DNA of 32,499 bases from JAFGMR01 sp964632755 (GTDB lineage: Archaea; Halobacteriota; Methanosarcinia; Methanotrichales; Methanotrichaceae), in assembly GCA_964632755.1 (NCBI GenBank), contig CAZWDT010000033.1:1-32499 (forward strand). The letters are read 5' to 3'. Both the position numbers and the translations under genes were made by a program. The notes under the pieces were generated by a model, which did not search any database, had not been told where the DNA came from, and worked only from the letters and a program-made list of their open reading frames with translations. Of this stretch, positions 7,852-17,500 are shown piece after piece. Positions within the stretch are counted from its first letter, which is position 1, and the number at the start of each line of letters is the position of its first letter.

Positions 7852-8823
7852 ATGAGATCTCATAAACGGACTTATATGGTTGGAGTTGTCCTTTTTCTGC
7901 TTATGATGGTCACAGGGCTATCATGCGCAGGGACGTTCGACTTCAATCCTGGCAAATATGCATTGAAGCACGATCACGAGCTCGAGCAGGACGTCGAGGG
8001 AGATGGGTATGTGATGGTCTATCAAAGAATAGATACCAACAACCTATCCCTTGATCAGTACTCCCATGGAAGCGGAATCTTCGACGAGGCTGAGACGCTG
8101 AGCTCGAGCCAGAAGAGCGAGAGCTCATACTACGTCCTTGACGAGTTTGATGGCTGGGTTAAGAAAAAAACTGGAGCGAATAGCCTCATCACCATGACCA
8201 AGCAGAGCGACAATGTCCAAGCGCCGTTCAGCTTCCCCTATGGCACAGGCTGGTATGCCGCGCATCCGGTCACCTACAACTCCCTCCTCAAGGACAAGAC
8301 GGTTGCCAAGAGCTATCAAGAAGCCACAATGATGCATCATCAGGTGGAGTATGCAAGGGCGTTTCGGGGGGATATTGAGGTCGAGATAAACTGTACCGGG
8401 CCGACTGAAAAGGCTAGCGGTAAGGGCCTCACAAGCATGGATATCGAGGACGAGGTCACAATGGGAACTGTCCATATCGGCGAGCTCCAGACCAAGACTC
8501 TCCTTACCTCGAAAGCAAAGGTGATATCCTTCAAGGACCAGGGCTGGAAGAATCCCATAATCGAGGTGGATGAGGACTACGTGGGCAACTTCAAGATCCA
8601 GAAGAAGATGACGGTCGATGCCTCAAAGACCAAATCATCGCATGATGACGACTGGCTGCCCTGTTGCTCCGGAGGCTTTGATGGTCTATTGGCCTACGGC
8701 AAAGGTATCGATAAGGAATGGGGCGATCAGATGGATATCTTCGATTGCACCTGCTTGAAGAATTCTCGCGCGAATATGTACGGCCTTGATGTGGGCGATG
8801 AGCCCTTCAAGCCATGGGCATAA
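7852..8823 (+). CDS. Secreted protein with C-terminal CC...CxC signature
   Basis: The 323-residue product begins with a signal peptide (MRSHKRTYMVG then a Leu/Val/Met-rich core ending TGLSCAG). The mature domain is beta-rich and not recognised. Its C terminus has DDDWLPCCSGGFDG and IFDCTCLKN, with Cys271, Cys272, Cys299 and Cys301. The same pattern ends the secreted protein encoded at 19321-20250, so the two form a small family sharing an extracellular domain that may be disulfide-bonded or metal-binding. ATG 7852 is preferred because GGAGATGA (7842-7849) lies just upstream; ATG 7846 and ATG 7840 are possible. It has its own AT-rich promoter region. Function unknown. Confidence 0.7.
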   Translation: MRSHKRTYMVGVVLFLLMMVTGLSCAGTFDFNPGKYALKHDHELEQDVEGDGYVMVYQRIDTNNLSLDQYSHGSGIFDEAETLSSSQKSESSYYVLDEFDGWVKKKTGANSLITMTKQSDNVQAPFSFPYGTGWYAAHPVTYNSLLKDKTVAKSYQEATMMHHQVEYARAFRGDIEVEINCTGPTEKASGKGLTSMDIEDEVTMGTVHIGELQTKTLLTSKAKVISFKDQGWKNPIIEVDEDYVGNFKIQKKMTVDASKTKSSHDDDWLPCCSGGFDGLLAYGKGIDKEWGDQMDIFDCTCLKNSRANMYGLDVGDEPFKPWA

Positions 8824-8982
8824 TAGCGGCTAAAAGGGCACTCGATTATCCCTCTATCTATTTTTTAAAAAAGTTAAATATTCGGTTGTCGATTAGTTCA
8901 TACATAAGGCGAAATGCTTATCAATAAAAATGCGTGATGGTTTGCGAAGTCATATGTGTTGAGTATGAGATGAGGAGATGTT

Positions 8983-10083
8983 ATGAAAGGAGCGCGATAT
9001 TGCCTTGTTGCAGTCCTGTGGCTGTCATTGTGGATGGCCGGAGCATCCGGTGCAGACTATCCAATGACGATTACCGACTCGGCGGGAAGGGATGTTACAA
9101 TTCCGATGCCCGTTGAGAGGATCATCGTCCTCAGCTCCGATGCAGCTGAGGCGGTTGAGATCCTCGGAGCATCGGATCGGATTGTTGGAATCGTCGACAC
9201 GATCAAGAAGAACGGCTGGTACTACCCGGAGCTCGAGGACTGCGAGGTCGTGGGTACCTGGAGCGAGTTCGATTTCGAGAAGATCGCCGAGATAGCCTTG
9301 TCAGGCGGGGATTCGATCGTCCCCAATATTCTGGTGATCTGCTATCCACCGAAGATGAGCGGTGGGAAGTCCTATGGCGTGGATGCGGTTGAAGCGGGGC
9401 TTGCTCCCTTTGGCGGAATAGCGGTTGTGGGCCTCGATCTCTACAAGGACGAAGCCCTTGAAGGGGAGCTTGCGATCCTCGGCGAGATCCTCGGGAGGGA
9501 AGGAGAGGCCCAGGCCTTCCTCGATTGGCGTCATGAGATGTGCGAAGAGGTTCGAGATGCAGTGAGCGGAAAGTCCAGCCCTCTAGTCTACTTCGAGAGG
9601 ACCCAGCCCAAGGGGATCGGCGAGCTGAAGACCAACGGCGCCTCCGCGGAGATCAATGACCTGATCAGCGATGCCGGCGGGGAGAACATCTTCGGCGATA
9701 TATCGGAGGAGTCGTATACAACTGACTGGGAGAGCGTGATCAGCAGGTCACCCGAGGTCATACTCCAGGCTAGCACGGCAGAGAACCTCGGATGGGAGAG
9801 CGGGGTCTCCCTCCAGTCGATAGACCTCTCCAAGATCAGGGACGAGATACTGGATCGTCCTGGGGCGGATATTGTGCCGGCCATTGATCAAGACCGAGTG
9901 TGGATGATCTATCGAAACATCCTCTATGGACCCGATAGCGTTGTGGGAATGACATGTATGGCGAAGCTCTTCCATCCAGAGGCCGACCTCGATCCAGATG
10001 GGGTATATCAGGATTACTTGGAGATGAAGGGTTTGTCGTTTGCCGGAGACAGGACCCTTGTATTCCCGCAGATGGAGGCTTGA
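8983..10083 (+). CDS. ABC importer substrate-binding protein, FecB/BtuF type
   Basis: The 366-residue product has a signal peptide (residues 1-24, ending GASGA) and a PF01497-type periplasmic-binding fold: MTITDSAGRDVTIPMPVERIIVLSSDAAEAVEILGASDRIVGI, shown by its parts TDSAGRDVTIP, VERIIVLSS and LGASDRIVGI, then LVYFERTQ, GGENIFGD and a C-terminal CMAKLFHPEADLDPDGVYQDYL. Such proteins capture cobalamin, haem or siderophores and pass them to a FecCD-type permease, which follows directly. No lipobox Cys is evident, so anchoring may differ from bacteria. GGAG sits before ATG 8983. Ligand cannot be read from sequence; nearby chelatase genes make a metal-tetrapyrrole plausible. Confidence 0.85.
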   Translation: MKGARYCLVAVLWLSLWMAGASGADYPMTITDSAGRDVTIPMPVERIIVLSSDAAEAVEILGASDRIVGIVDTIKKNGWYYPELEDCEVVGTWSEFDFEKIAEIALSGGDSIVPNILVICYPPKMSGGKSYGVDAVEAGLAPFGGIAVVGLDLYKDEALEGELAILGEILGREGEAQAFLDWRHEMCEEVRDAVSGKSSPLVYFERTQPKGIGELKTNGASAEINDLISDAGGENIFGDISEESYTTDWESVISRSPEVILQASTAENLGWESGVSLQSIDLSKIRDEILDRPGADIVPAIDQDRVWMIYRNILYGPDSVVGMTCMAKLFHPEADLDPDGVYQDYLEMKGLSFAGDRTLVFPQMEA

Positions 10084-10168
10084 GAACCATACGAATAGCT
10101 TCCTTCTGCGTAGAGCTTGAGCAGGAGATGAGCTAGTGGGGTCTATGAAGTGCCGGATCGGAGATTGA

Positions 10169-11260
10169 ATGACGATGACGATTAGCATGACGAAGGACCG
10201 CGAGCAAACCAGAGGTCGGCTTAAAGAGGAATATTCCAAGTTCGTTGGCAGGAAGGTCCTCTTCATAACGGGATCCATATTGATCATCGTGGCACTGGCT
10301 GGCGTTGCGGCAACGCTAGGCTCGGCCAACCTCAGCGTAAAAGAGGTCTACACGGCGATACTTGCCAGGTTCCTTCCCCAGTACTTCCATAGCACATGGT
10401 TCTCCGAGACCATCGTCTGGGGACTTAGGCTTCATCGCATAATCATGGGGATAGTGGCCGGGATGGGGCTTGCAATCGCAGGGGCTGCGATGCAGGGGAT
10501 ACTCAAGAATCCCCTGGCAAGCCCCTTTACCCTTGGGATAGCATCGGCCGCGGGCTTCGGCGCTTCGCTTGCGATCGTCATGGGCGCGGGCTTCGTGGGC
10601 GGGGAGTACCTGATCATAGGCAATGCGTTCGTCTTCTCCCTCCTCGCATCCTTCACAGTCTACGGCCTAGCCAAGTACAAGGGGATAACGCCGGAGACGA
10701 TGATCCTCGCAGGGATCGCCATCATGTACCTATTCTCGGCCATGACCTCCTTTCTCCAGTACGTGGGTCAGTCGGAGCAGGTACAGGAGGTAGTCTTCTG
10801 GATGATGGGAAGCCTCGGCCGCTCCTCCTGGGAGAAGGTCTGGATCGTAACAGCTGTGACCGTCGTCTGCCTGCCCTATCTCCTGCTCAAGTCATGGGAC
10901 ATCAACGCAATGGGCGCGGGAGATGAGACGGCGAAGAGCCTGGGGGTTAACGTTGAGAGGACGAGGGTGATCTGCATGATGTTCGCCTCTCTGATCACGG
11001 CGGCTGTGATATGCTTCACGGGGACCATAGGTTTCATCGGCCTCGTTGCCCCTCATATAACGAGGATGGTTGTGGGAGGCGACCATCGCTTCCTCCTCCC
11101 AGCATCAGCCCTTGTCGGAGCGGTGCTGCTCCTCGGCGCTGACTCGATAGCGAGGACGATCCTCGCCCCGGTCATACTGCCTGTGGGAATAATGACATCG
11201 TTCTTGGGCGTTCCCTTCTTCATATATCTATTCCTGAGACGAAGGAAGGAGTTCTGGTAA
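10169..11260 (+). CDS. FecCD/BtuC-type ABC importer permease
   Basis: The 363-residue product has a basic cytoplasmic N-terminal tail and about ten membrane helices. Family landmarks include LRLHRIIMGIVAGMGLAIAG, seen as LRLHRIIMGI and GLAIAGAAMQGILKNPLASP, then TLGIASAAGFGA, FWMMGSLG, AKSLGVNV, GTIGFIGLVAPHITRMVVG and a C-terminal PFFIYLFLRRR. It forms the membrane channel of a type II importer for cobalamin, haem or siderophore-like ligands. GGAG five bases before ATG 10169 supports the start. The stop overlaps the ATPase start by one base, so translation is coupled; the binding protein lies 85 bases upstream. Confidence 0.92.
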   Translation: MTMTISMTKDREQTRGRLKEEYSKFVGRKVLFITGSILIIVALAGVAATLGSANLSVKEVYTAILARFLPQYFHSTWFSETIVWGLRLHRIIMGIVAGMGLAIAGAAMQGILKNPLASPFTLGIASAAGFGASLAIVMGAGFVGGEYLIIGNAFVFSLLASFTVYGLAKYKGITPETMILAGIAIMYLFSAMTSFLQYVGQSEQVQEVVFWMMGSLGRSSWEKVWIVTAVTVVCLPYLLLKSWDINAMGAGDETAKSLGVNVERTRVICMMFASLITAAVICFTGTIGFIGLVAPHITRMVVGGDHRFLLPASALVGAVLLLGADSIARTILAPVILPVGIMTSFLGVPFFIYLFLRRRKEFW

Positions 11261-12045
11261 TGGTTAAAATCACCATAAGCGATCTCTCTTTCAGCTACCG
11301 TTCCAGAAAGATCCTCGACGACCTTAACCTGGAGATCAGATGCTCCGAGGTCCTGGGCCTCGTCGGCCCAAACGGCTCTGGAAAGACAACCCTTCTCAAA
11401 TGCATCGATCGGATATTGAAGCCCAAGGGAAGCCTCCTACTCGACGGTCGAGAGATCGAGGAGATGAGCCGTCAGGAGATCGCCAGGTTCATCGGATACG
11501 TCCCCCAGTCCAGTACGAGCTCGAACTCCGCAACGGTCTTCGACACAGTTCTGATGGGCAGAAGGCCTTACATGAGTTGGCAGGTGGGGGAAAGCGACCT
11601 CGATAAGGTGGCGGAGATCATCGATCTCCTCGACCTCGAAGACCTCGCGATGAAGGACTTCAACGAGCTCTCCGGAGGGCAGAAGCAGAAGGTGCTCATC
11701 GCCCGTGCCATCTGCCAGGAGCCGCAAGTCCTTCTCCTCGACGAGCCCACCTCCAACCTGGATATGAAACACCAGCTCGAGGTGCTCGAGATCGTGAGGG
11801 ACCTCGTCAAGGAGAAGGGGATCTCTGCGGTGATGGCCATACACGACCTCAACCTGGCCGCCCGATTCGGCGACAAGCTTGCCGTGCTCTTGGATGGGAG
11901 CATCTACGCTGCTGGAGATCCCAGATCGCTGCTTAACAAGGAGCTCATAAGGACTGTCTATGGCGTTGAGGCGCTCGTGGTGAAGGATCTGGACAAGCCG
12001 TACATAGTTCCCTTGAGATCCCTCAATGGGAGGGGGGCTGGCTAG
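11260..12045 (+). CDS. FecE/BtuD-type ABC importer ATPase
   Basis: The 261-residue product contains Walker A GPNGSGKTT (36-44), Q-loop VPQSS, signature LSGGQ (137-141), Walker B LLLDEPTSNLD (158-168) and the switch His195 in AIHDLN. It powers the adjoining permease. The ATG overlaps the permease stop (TAATG). About 36 residues follow the core fold, as in FecE-like proteins. It is followed by an AT-rich gap, so the next binding-protein gene likely has its own promoter. Confidence 0.93.
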   Translation: MVKITISDLSFSYRSRKILDDLNLEIRCSEVLGLVGPNGSGKTTLLKCIDRILKPKGSLLLDGREIEEMSRQEIARFIGYVPQSSTSSNSATVFDTVLMGRRPYMSWQVGESDLDKVAEIIDLLDLEDLAMKDFNELSGGQKQKVLIARAICQEPQVLLLDEPTSNLDMKHQLEVLEIVRDLVKEKGISAVMAIHDLNLAARFGDKLAVLLDGSIYAAGDPRSLLNKELIRTVYGVEALVVKDLDKPYIVPLRSLNGRGAG

Positions 12046-12095
12046 GTGTAATATCACCATTATATTACCAATTAAAATTTATGACTTTTTGCGAA

Positions 12096-12104
12096 ATATT
12101 TATT
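12096..12104 (+). promoter_or_regulatory. TATA box of the second binding-protein gene
   Basis: ATATTTATT lies 40-48 bases before ATG 12144 in a strongly AT-rich gap, leaving a leader of about 15-20 bases that carries AGAGGT. Confidence 0.45.
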
Positions 12105-12143
12105 AATATCGTCATCTGCTACATCCTTCAGAGGTATAAAAGT

Positions 12144-13238
12144 ATGAAAAATAACAGACTGGTTATGATCGTGGCGATCTCATCCATCTTAGGAATCGCC
12201 ATCCTCTCCATGATAGCAGCATCGGATGATATGGAGGGGAGCTATCCCTTCAACTTGACGGACTCCTCGGGAATGGAGATCACCATAGACGGCCCTGCGG
12301 AGAGCGTCATCGCCCTCTCCACCGAGTCGCTTGACACGCTTCGCTCCATTGGGGCGGAGAGTGCGGTTGTTGGAGTGAGCAAGTACGTCCTTGAGGACCC
12401 TATCCTCTATCCTGAGTTCACAGATCATCCCAACGTCGGAGGATCATTCTCGCCGGATCTCGAGGCGATCCTGAGCTACCATCCCGATATCATATTCACA
12501 TACTGCAGCAATCCTAAGCCCTCAGAGTTCGATGACTTGCTACAAGGGACGGGTATCACAATCGTGCGGCTGGATTTCAACAAGATCCCAAACTATGAAG
12601 ATGAGGTCAGGAAGATGGGTCGCATCATGGGAAGGGAGGCCGAGGCAGAGGAGTACCTGGAGTTCTTCAACTCCAACGTTGAGGCTATCCAAGACAGTGT
12701 CAGCTCCATCCCCGAAGCCGACCGGCCTCGGGTCTACATGGAGACCGACTTTGGCGGGGGCAAGACTTATTCCACCGTCGGGGAGGGTCACGGCCACAAC
12801 GATCTGATCATGACGGCTGGTGGAGCGAACATCTTCTCAGATATCGACTACTCCCAGGAGGTAGATCCAGAGGAGGTCATGAGGAGGGATCCTCAGATTA
12901 TAGTCAAGTACAAGTACCCTTCACCGTCGGGCATCGATATGGATATCTCCGATGTCTCCGGCTTGATCGAGATCAGGGATGAGATCAACGGCCGGCCCGA
13001 GCTGCAGAACACAAGCGCAGTTAAGGCTGGCGAGGTCTACGTCATCACATGGGACTCAACAAGGGGTGCTGCAAGGTTCTATTTCTGCCTTGGCTACCTC
13101 GCAAAGCTCTTCCATCCCCAGCTCTTCGAGGACCTGGATCCGAGGGGAACCTACCAGGAGTACCTCTCCACGTATCAGGGACTAGATCTCGATCTGACCA
13201 GCCAGGGGGTATTCGCCTATCCCGAGGTGAGGACCTAG
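12144..13238 (+). CDS. ABC importer substrate-binding protein, second copy
   Basis: The product (364 residues) has one N-terminal hydrophobic helix (about 7-27) that could be a signal or a membrane anchor, then a PF01497-type fold: FNLTDSSGMEITIDGP, VVGVSKYVLED, the inter-lobe helix region, RVYMETDFGGGKTYS, and the family end YLAKLFHPQLFEDLDPRGTYQEYL with GVFAYPEV. The same ending is found in the proteins at 24900 and 26122. ATG 12144 is chosen with AGAGGT upstream; the frame can be extended to 12081 but only through the AT-rich promoter. It likely feeds the permease encoded upstream. The His-containing GEGHGHND (about residue 212) may touch the ligand. Confidence 0.85.
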   Translation: MKNNRLVMIVAISSILGIAILSMIAASDDMEGSYPFNLTDSSGMEITIDGPAESVIALSTESLDTLRSIGAESAVVGVSKYVLEDPILYPEFTDHPNVGGSFSPDLEAILSYHPDIIFTYCSNPKPSEFDDLLQGTGITIVRLDFNKIPNYEDEVRKMGRIMGREAEAEEYLEFFNSNVEAIQDSVSSIPEADRPRVYMETDFGGGKTYSTVGEGHGHNDLIMTAGGANIFSDIDYSQEVDPEEVMRRDPQIIVKYKYPSPSGIDMDISDVSGLIEIRDEINGRPELQNTSAVKAGEVYVITWDSTRGAARFYFCLGYLAKLFHPQLFEDLDPRGTYQEYLSTYQGLDLDLTSQGVFAYPEVRT

Positions 13239-13248
13239 GACGGATGGC

Positions 13249-13512
13249 ATGAAGGTCCGGGAGGTGACCTTGGCAAGGACATCTCCTTCCTCCTCCAGGT
13301 GGGCCGGGATCTCGGAATGGATGTCAAAGCCTGGCAATCCAATTGGTCTGGAGGGGAGCAAAGCACTCGGTTACTGCATCGAATCGCCGAAGAAGGTCGA
13401 CCTCATCCTCCTTCATCCCTCTCAGGAGGGTTGCTGGGACGAGGTAGGAAGCCTTCTTTGTGGATTCGACGGCGGCTTTGTCCCATCTGGACCCTCCGGC
13501 CTCGTCACTTGA
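13249..13512 (+). pseudogene. Decayed remnant of a cobN-like chelatase gene
   Basis: Three pieces match the intact CobN encoded at 20854-24558. In frame 1, MKVREVT (13249-13269) matches its N terminus. In frame 3, FLLQVGRDLGMDVKAW (from about 13269) matches LLLQSAKEIGLDLEAW. Back in frame 1, CIESPKKVDLILLHPSQEGCWDE (cited as CIESPKKVDLILLHP and QEGCWDEVGSL) matches CLESLKRAELILLHP and EACWDEIIPSL. After this the frame jumps to GFDGGFVPSGPSGLVT, matching GFSGGFIKPGPSGLIT at about residues 794-809 of intact CobN. So there are two frameshifts and a deletion of about 720 residues, and the C-terminal part is missing. It stops three bases before the Gate-protein ATG. Confidence 0.8.
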
Positions 13513-13515
13513 TGG

Positions 13516-14457
13516 ATGCGTCCTCGCATGGATTATCTGATCGGTTATCTGGTAAGGGCAGTCGCCATGGTGACGATCGGCGTGATCGTCGCAAACATCA
13601 TCATGGAGACGAACGTCCTCTCCATTCTCGCGCGGCCCATGGCTTCCATGGTTCGGGCATCTCACCTCTCCCAGGGCTGCTTCATGGCAGCTCTTGCCTG
13701 CGTCGTCGATTCTACCGCGGGCAAGTCCGCCCTCTCCGAGCTATATCGCCGCGGCGAGGTGAGCGACTCGGAGACGATTGTCACCCTTCTCATGAGCACC
13801 TTTCCAGTCGTCCTTGGTGAGTCGCTCTTTCGGGTCCAGGCCCCGGTCGCGATAGTCCTCCTGGGGCCGGCGGTGGGTGGGCTCTACGTGATGCTGAACC
13901 TCTTCTCGAGCTTCCTGCAGAGCTCAGCTGCCCTCCTCTACTCCAGGCTTATGATGCCCTACTCCTGCCTCTCCGAGGAGGCTCTCCAGTCCAAGGGCAT
14001 CGTCATGAGCAGGGATATGCTTGATCGGGGGTTCAAGAGGTCGCTTCCCATCCTCAGGAGGATGCTTCCCATGGTTTTTGGGACCATGATATTGATGGAC
14101 CTGCTGATGCGCCACGGCCTGATGGATCTCATGGCAGCCCTATTCGGTCCCCTTTTGAGGACACTTGGCCTCCCTGGGGAGTGCATCGCGCCCTTGGCGA
14201 TGCAGTTCGTTCACTTCTCCGCCGGCTATGCTTCGGTGGCAGCGCTGCTCGATCAAGGATCGATCACCCAGAAGCAGGCATTGGTGACCCTCGTCGTCGG
14301 CAGCATGGGGGTGATCACGATGATATACTTGCGCTACAGCCTCTCCATGTACCTCTCGCTATTCGGCCGTTTCGGCGCCAGGCTTACGTTGATCACATAT
14401 ATAGCGAGCATGACCGCCAAGGTTGTGACAATATTGCTGGTTTTGGCCATCTTCTGA
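13516..14457 (+). CDS. Gate-domain (nucleoside-recognition type) membrane protein
   Basis: The 313-residue product has about eight hydrophobic segments and two Gate-like halves: residues 5-150 (VANIIMETNVLSILARP, DSTAGKSALSELYRRGEVSD, STFPVVLGESLFRVQAP) and 170-310 (MLPMVFGTMILMDLLMR, CIAPLAMQFVHFSAGYASVA, LVVGSMGVITMIYLRYSLSM). Gate domains occur in nucleoside transporters, FeoB and spore-maturation proteins; archaeal members of this form are uncharacterised. It follows the cobN remnant by three bases and the binding protein, so it may have belonged to the same transcription unit. ATG 13528 is a possible alternative start. A transport role for the island's substrate is only inference. Confidence 0.7.
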   Translation: MRPRMDYLIGYLVRAVAMVTIGVIVANIIMETNVLSILARPMASMVRASHLSQGCFMAALACVVDSTAGKSALSELYRRGEVSDSETIVTLLMSTFPVVLGESLFRVQAPVAIVLLGPAVGGLYVMLNLFSSFLQSSAALLYSRLMMPYSCLSEEALQSKGIVMSRDMLDRGFKRSLPILRRMLPMVFGTMILMDLLMRHGLMDLMAALFGPLLRTLGLPGECIAPLAMQFVHFSAGYASVAALLDQGSITQKQALVTLVVGSMGVITMIYLRYSLSMYLSLFGRFGARLTLITYIASMTAKVVTILLVLAIF

Positions 14458-14512
14458 ACGCGGGCGGGGATCCCTATTCGAGATCGAGATCTCATCGAGC
14501 AGAGCCTGGAAA

Positions 14513-14520
14513 TTTAAATA
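14513..14520 (+). promoter_or_regulatory. TATA box of the giant repeat-protein gene
   Basis: TTTAAATA lies about 70-78 bases before ATG 14591 in an AT-rich stretch. A short palindrome (GAGATC, GA, GATCTC at 14480-14493) lies just upstream. A perfect AGGAGG at 14581-14586 precedes the start, suggesting strong translation. Confidence 0.45.
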
Positions 14521-14590
14521 TTCTCATGATCGAATGCAAAAGATTTATCCTCTTGGAGATGGAATAGAATAGTCCATTGTAGGAGGATTC

Positions 14591-17500
14591 ATGCTAATCA
14601 CATATCGCTCGGCCATGATCTGTTTGATGATGATGGCCATAATCAATGGAGCCAGCGCCGTGGAGTTGGGGTTCTCCATGAGCGACGGCAGCCAGTCTAT
14701 TGGAGTCAGCGAATACTACAATGTGGGCCTGGATGCCTCCGTAGAGGAGAGCATATCGGCCAATCCTGTCTCATCGGCGATCGGCATCTCGAAGTCCGTC
14801 GCGGGATCGGGAAATGCGGGTATCGGGCAGTCGCTGAAAAGTTCGGCCTATAGCGTCGATGGTCAGATCTTGATCACAGAGGCATCCAGCTACTCGATTG
14901 CTGGAAGCGTGATCTTGAATCCTTGCGCCATCAGCACGCAGCAGGCCTTGTCGAGCGCTGGCGGGACGTCCCAGTCGCTTCTCGAAGGTATCTACGGCCT
15001 GGAAGGGGTGACGCAGTATGCTGGCGTTGGCCAGGGCTCATTGATCTCGGAGCAGTCCTTGACCTTCGCCGATGGGGTTTCCGCCTCCCAGAGCGTTGCC
15101 GCCTCGGGAACCGATCCCCATGCAGCGATGACCGTTGGAGCTCTTGAATTCGATCCCGCAAATGGCGACCTCATAGGAGAAGGGGGGTTTGCGGCCCTTG
15201 GCGCGAATGGGCTAGGGGCGATCCAGGGCCAGCTAGTGGCACGCTCGGTTAAGGGCCAGCCGCTTGCAAGCACCCTCGTCTCGGCGCCCGTCCTTGCCGT
15301 ATCCACTCTCAATACGGGATTTGCGGCTCTTGGAGTGGGCAATATGATGGGCAACCTCTACGCCGGCCAGATCGCGGGCCAGGGGGCTATTGGCATGATC
15401 TCTGTTGCCCAGGGAAGCTTCGTCGGCCAGGCCGCTGGATTTACAGAGAGGTACGTTGATACATTGCCAGACTGTGATCTCCAGGCGCTCATCGATCCTG
15501 CGATAAGCCTTTCTGTCATCGGTTCTGGTGAGATGGCTGCAGCAGGTGTAGCCGCAGGAAGCGTCGCAGCCGATATTCCGGAAGCTGTATTTAGTGGCCA
15601 GGGCGCCTTGATGGCAATTGCAGCAACGAACGACGCTCTCATCTTTGGATCGCTCTTAGCCGAGACCGATGGGGAAGGCTCCTATGCGGGAGGCTCCGAT
15701 ATCTTCGCGGGCGGAGATGGATTGGCTATTGCCGCAGGAGCGGCAGGAGCGATCGATGCGGACCTTCAAAACGGATATATCGGAGGAGAGGCTGGGCTCG
15801 TTGGCCTTGGAGGTATAGGCGTAGCCAGCATGGCATCGAGCGATTTCATGGAGGTTGAGGTCGGAGATAGCGTCTATGCCGAAGGGTACTCGATGGAGGC
15901 CAGGGGTGGCGATGTAGCAGCAATAGTCGCGGGCGTAGTTGACGCAGGCTTGGATATCGCTACAGGCCGGGCAGGGGCAGGTGCAGCGTTTGCCGGCACT
16001 GGCGCAGGCGGAAACGCTCTTGCGAGAGCAGATTATATCGGAGCCTTCTGCGACGAGTCCAAAAATGAGGCTGAAGCTGCTGGGATCTCTGCCTCTGGTG
16101 ATCTTGCAAGCGCGGCTGCAGCCGGGGTTCTCGGTGGAGGAATTGACTTAGCTTCCCCCAATATCGAGGCCGAAGGCGCGATTGTTGGTGCAGGCGCCTT
16201 AGGAAGTGGGCATGTAAACGCCCTTTTGCTTGAAGCTGAGATGGATGGCTCGGGAGAATGGGCTGATGGAGCCTTGGTGGAGGCAGCAGGAAGCGATCTG
16301 GCAGCAATAGCTGCTGGCGTTGCTGGAGCGGGCCTTGATCTTACAACTGGAATGGCAGGGGCCAGCGGTGCATTTGCCGCTGCAGGCGCAGGCGGAGACG
16401 CCCTTGCTCAGGCAGGCTATATCGGAGCCTCCAGCGATGAGTTCGGAACTGGAGCAGGAGTAGTTGAAGTCACTGCCTCTGGCGATAGCGCGAGCGCAAT
16501 AGCAGCAGGCGTTGGAGGTGGGGGCATTGACCTTGCCAGCCTCTATCTCGAAGCTGGCGGCGCGCTTGCCGGAGCTGGAGCCGGTGGCAGTGGGCTAGTG
16601 AGCGCGCTTGCTCTTGGAGCGGGCATGGATGCTTCCGGATTAGGAGCTGAAGCAGACTCCGTGATCGCCATTGGCGAGGACGTGGCCTTGATCGCAGCAG
16701 GCGTTGCAGGTGTCGATTTCGACATCGCTGGCGGCCGTCTTGGAGCTGGCGGCGCGATTGCCGGAGCCGGAGCTGGAGGCAATGGGCTTGCTTGGGCTCA
16801 GATTCTTTATGCGGAGATGAATGCCGATGGAATGTACGCCAAAGCGGACTCTGCGCTCGCCTTTGGCGATTCTGCGGCAGCGATCGCCGCCGGAGCTGCT
16901 GATGTAGATATCAACCTGAACAAGCTCAAGATCGCAGGTGATGCAGCCCTTGCAGGCGTTGGCGCGATCGGAAACGGATTTGCGGTGGCAAGCTATGTCG
17001 ATGCCGGCCTCGACCAATGGGGCGCCTTTGCCGGAGGTGAGGCTCTTTCCGGATCGGGCGATACTGCAGCAGTTGCCGCTGCGGGAGCTTGCAAGGTCGA
17101 TTTGAACTTCAATAAGAATAAGTATGAAGCTCTCGGCTCCTTCGTTGGAGTTGGCGCTGGCGAAAACGGCCTAGTCGATGCAGGATCGGTCTATGCTGAG
17201 ACGTGGCCGTCTGGCAGTGGATTGAATCCCTCGCAGGCTTGGGGTTATAATCTTGAAGCCTCCGGCGACACGGCGGCGGTTGCCATGGCCGGCTCGGGCG
17301 ATATATTCCTCAACCTCGATAATGGGAAGATCTGGGCCTATGGAGCGCTTGCAGGCGTCGGCGCAGGCGAGAACGGCTATGTCGAGGCCGACCATCTGAA
17401 TACTTTCGTTGGAGATGACCTCTTCGCCGAGGGCTACGGCCTCTATGGAGAGGGCGATACCGCAGCCGTTGCCGCAGCAGGCGCAACAGCAGCCGAGATC

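Noticed and set aside
13299..13820. 173-codon frame overlapping the Gate gene
   Set aside because: Only its first 40 codons make sense, as one frame of the cobN remnant; the rest is an out-of-frame reading of the Gate gene.
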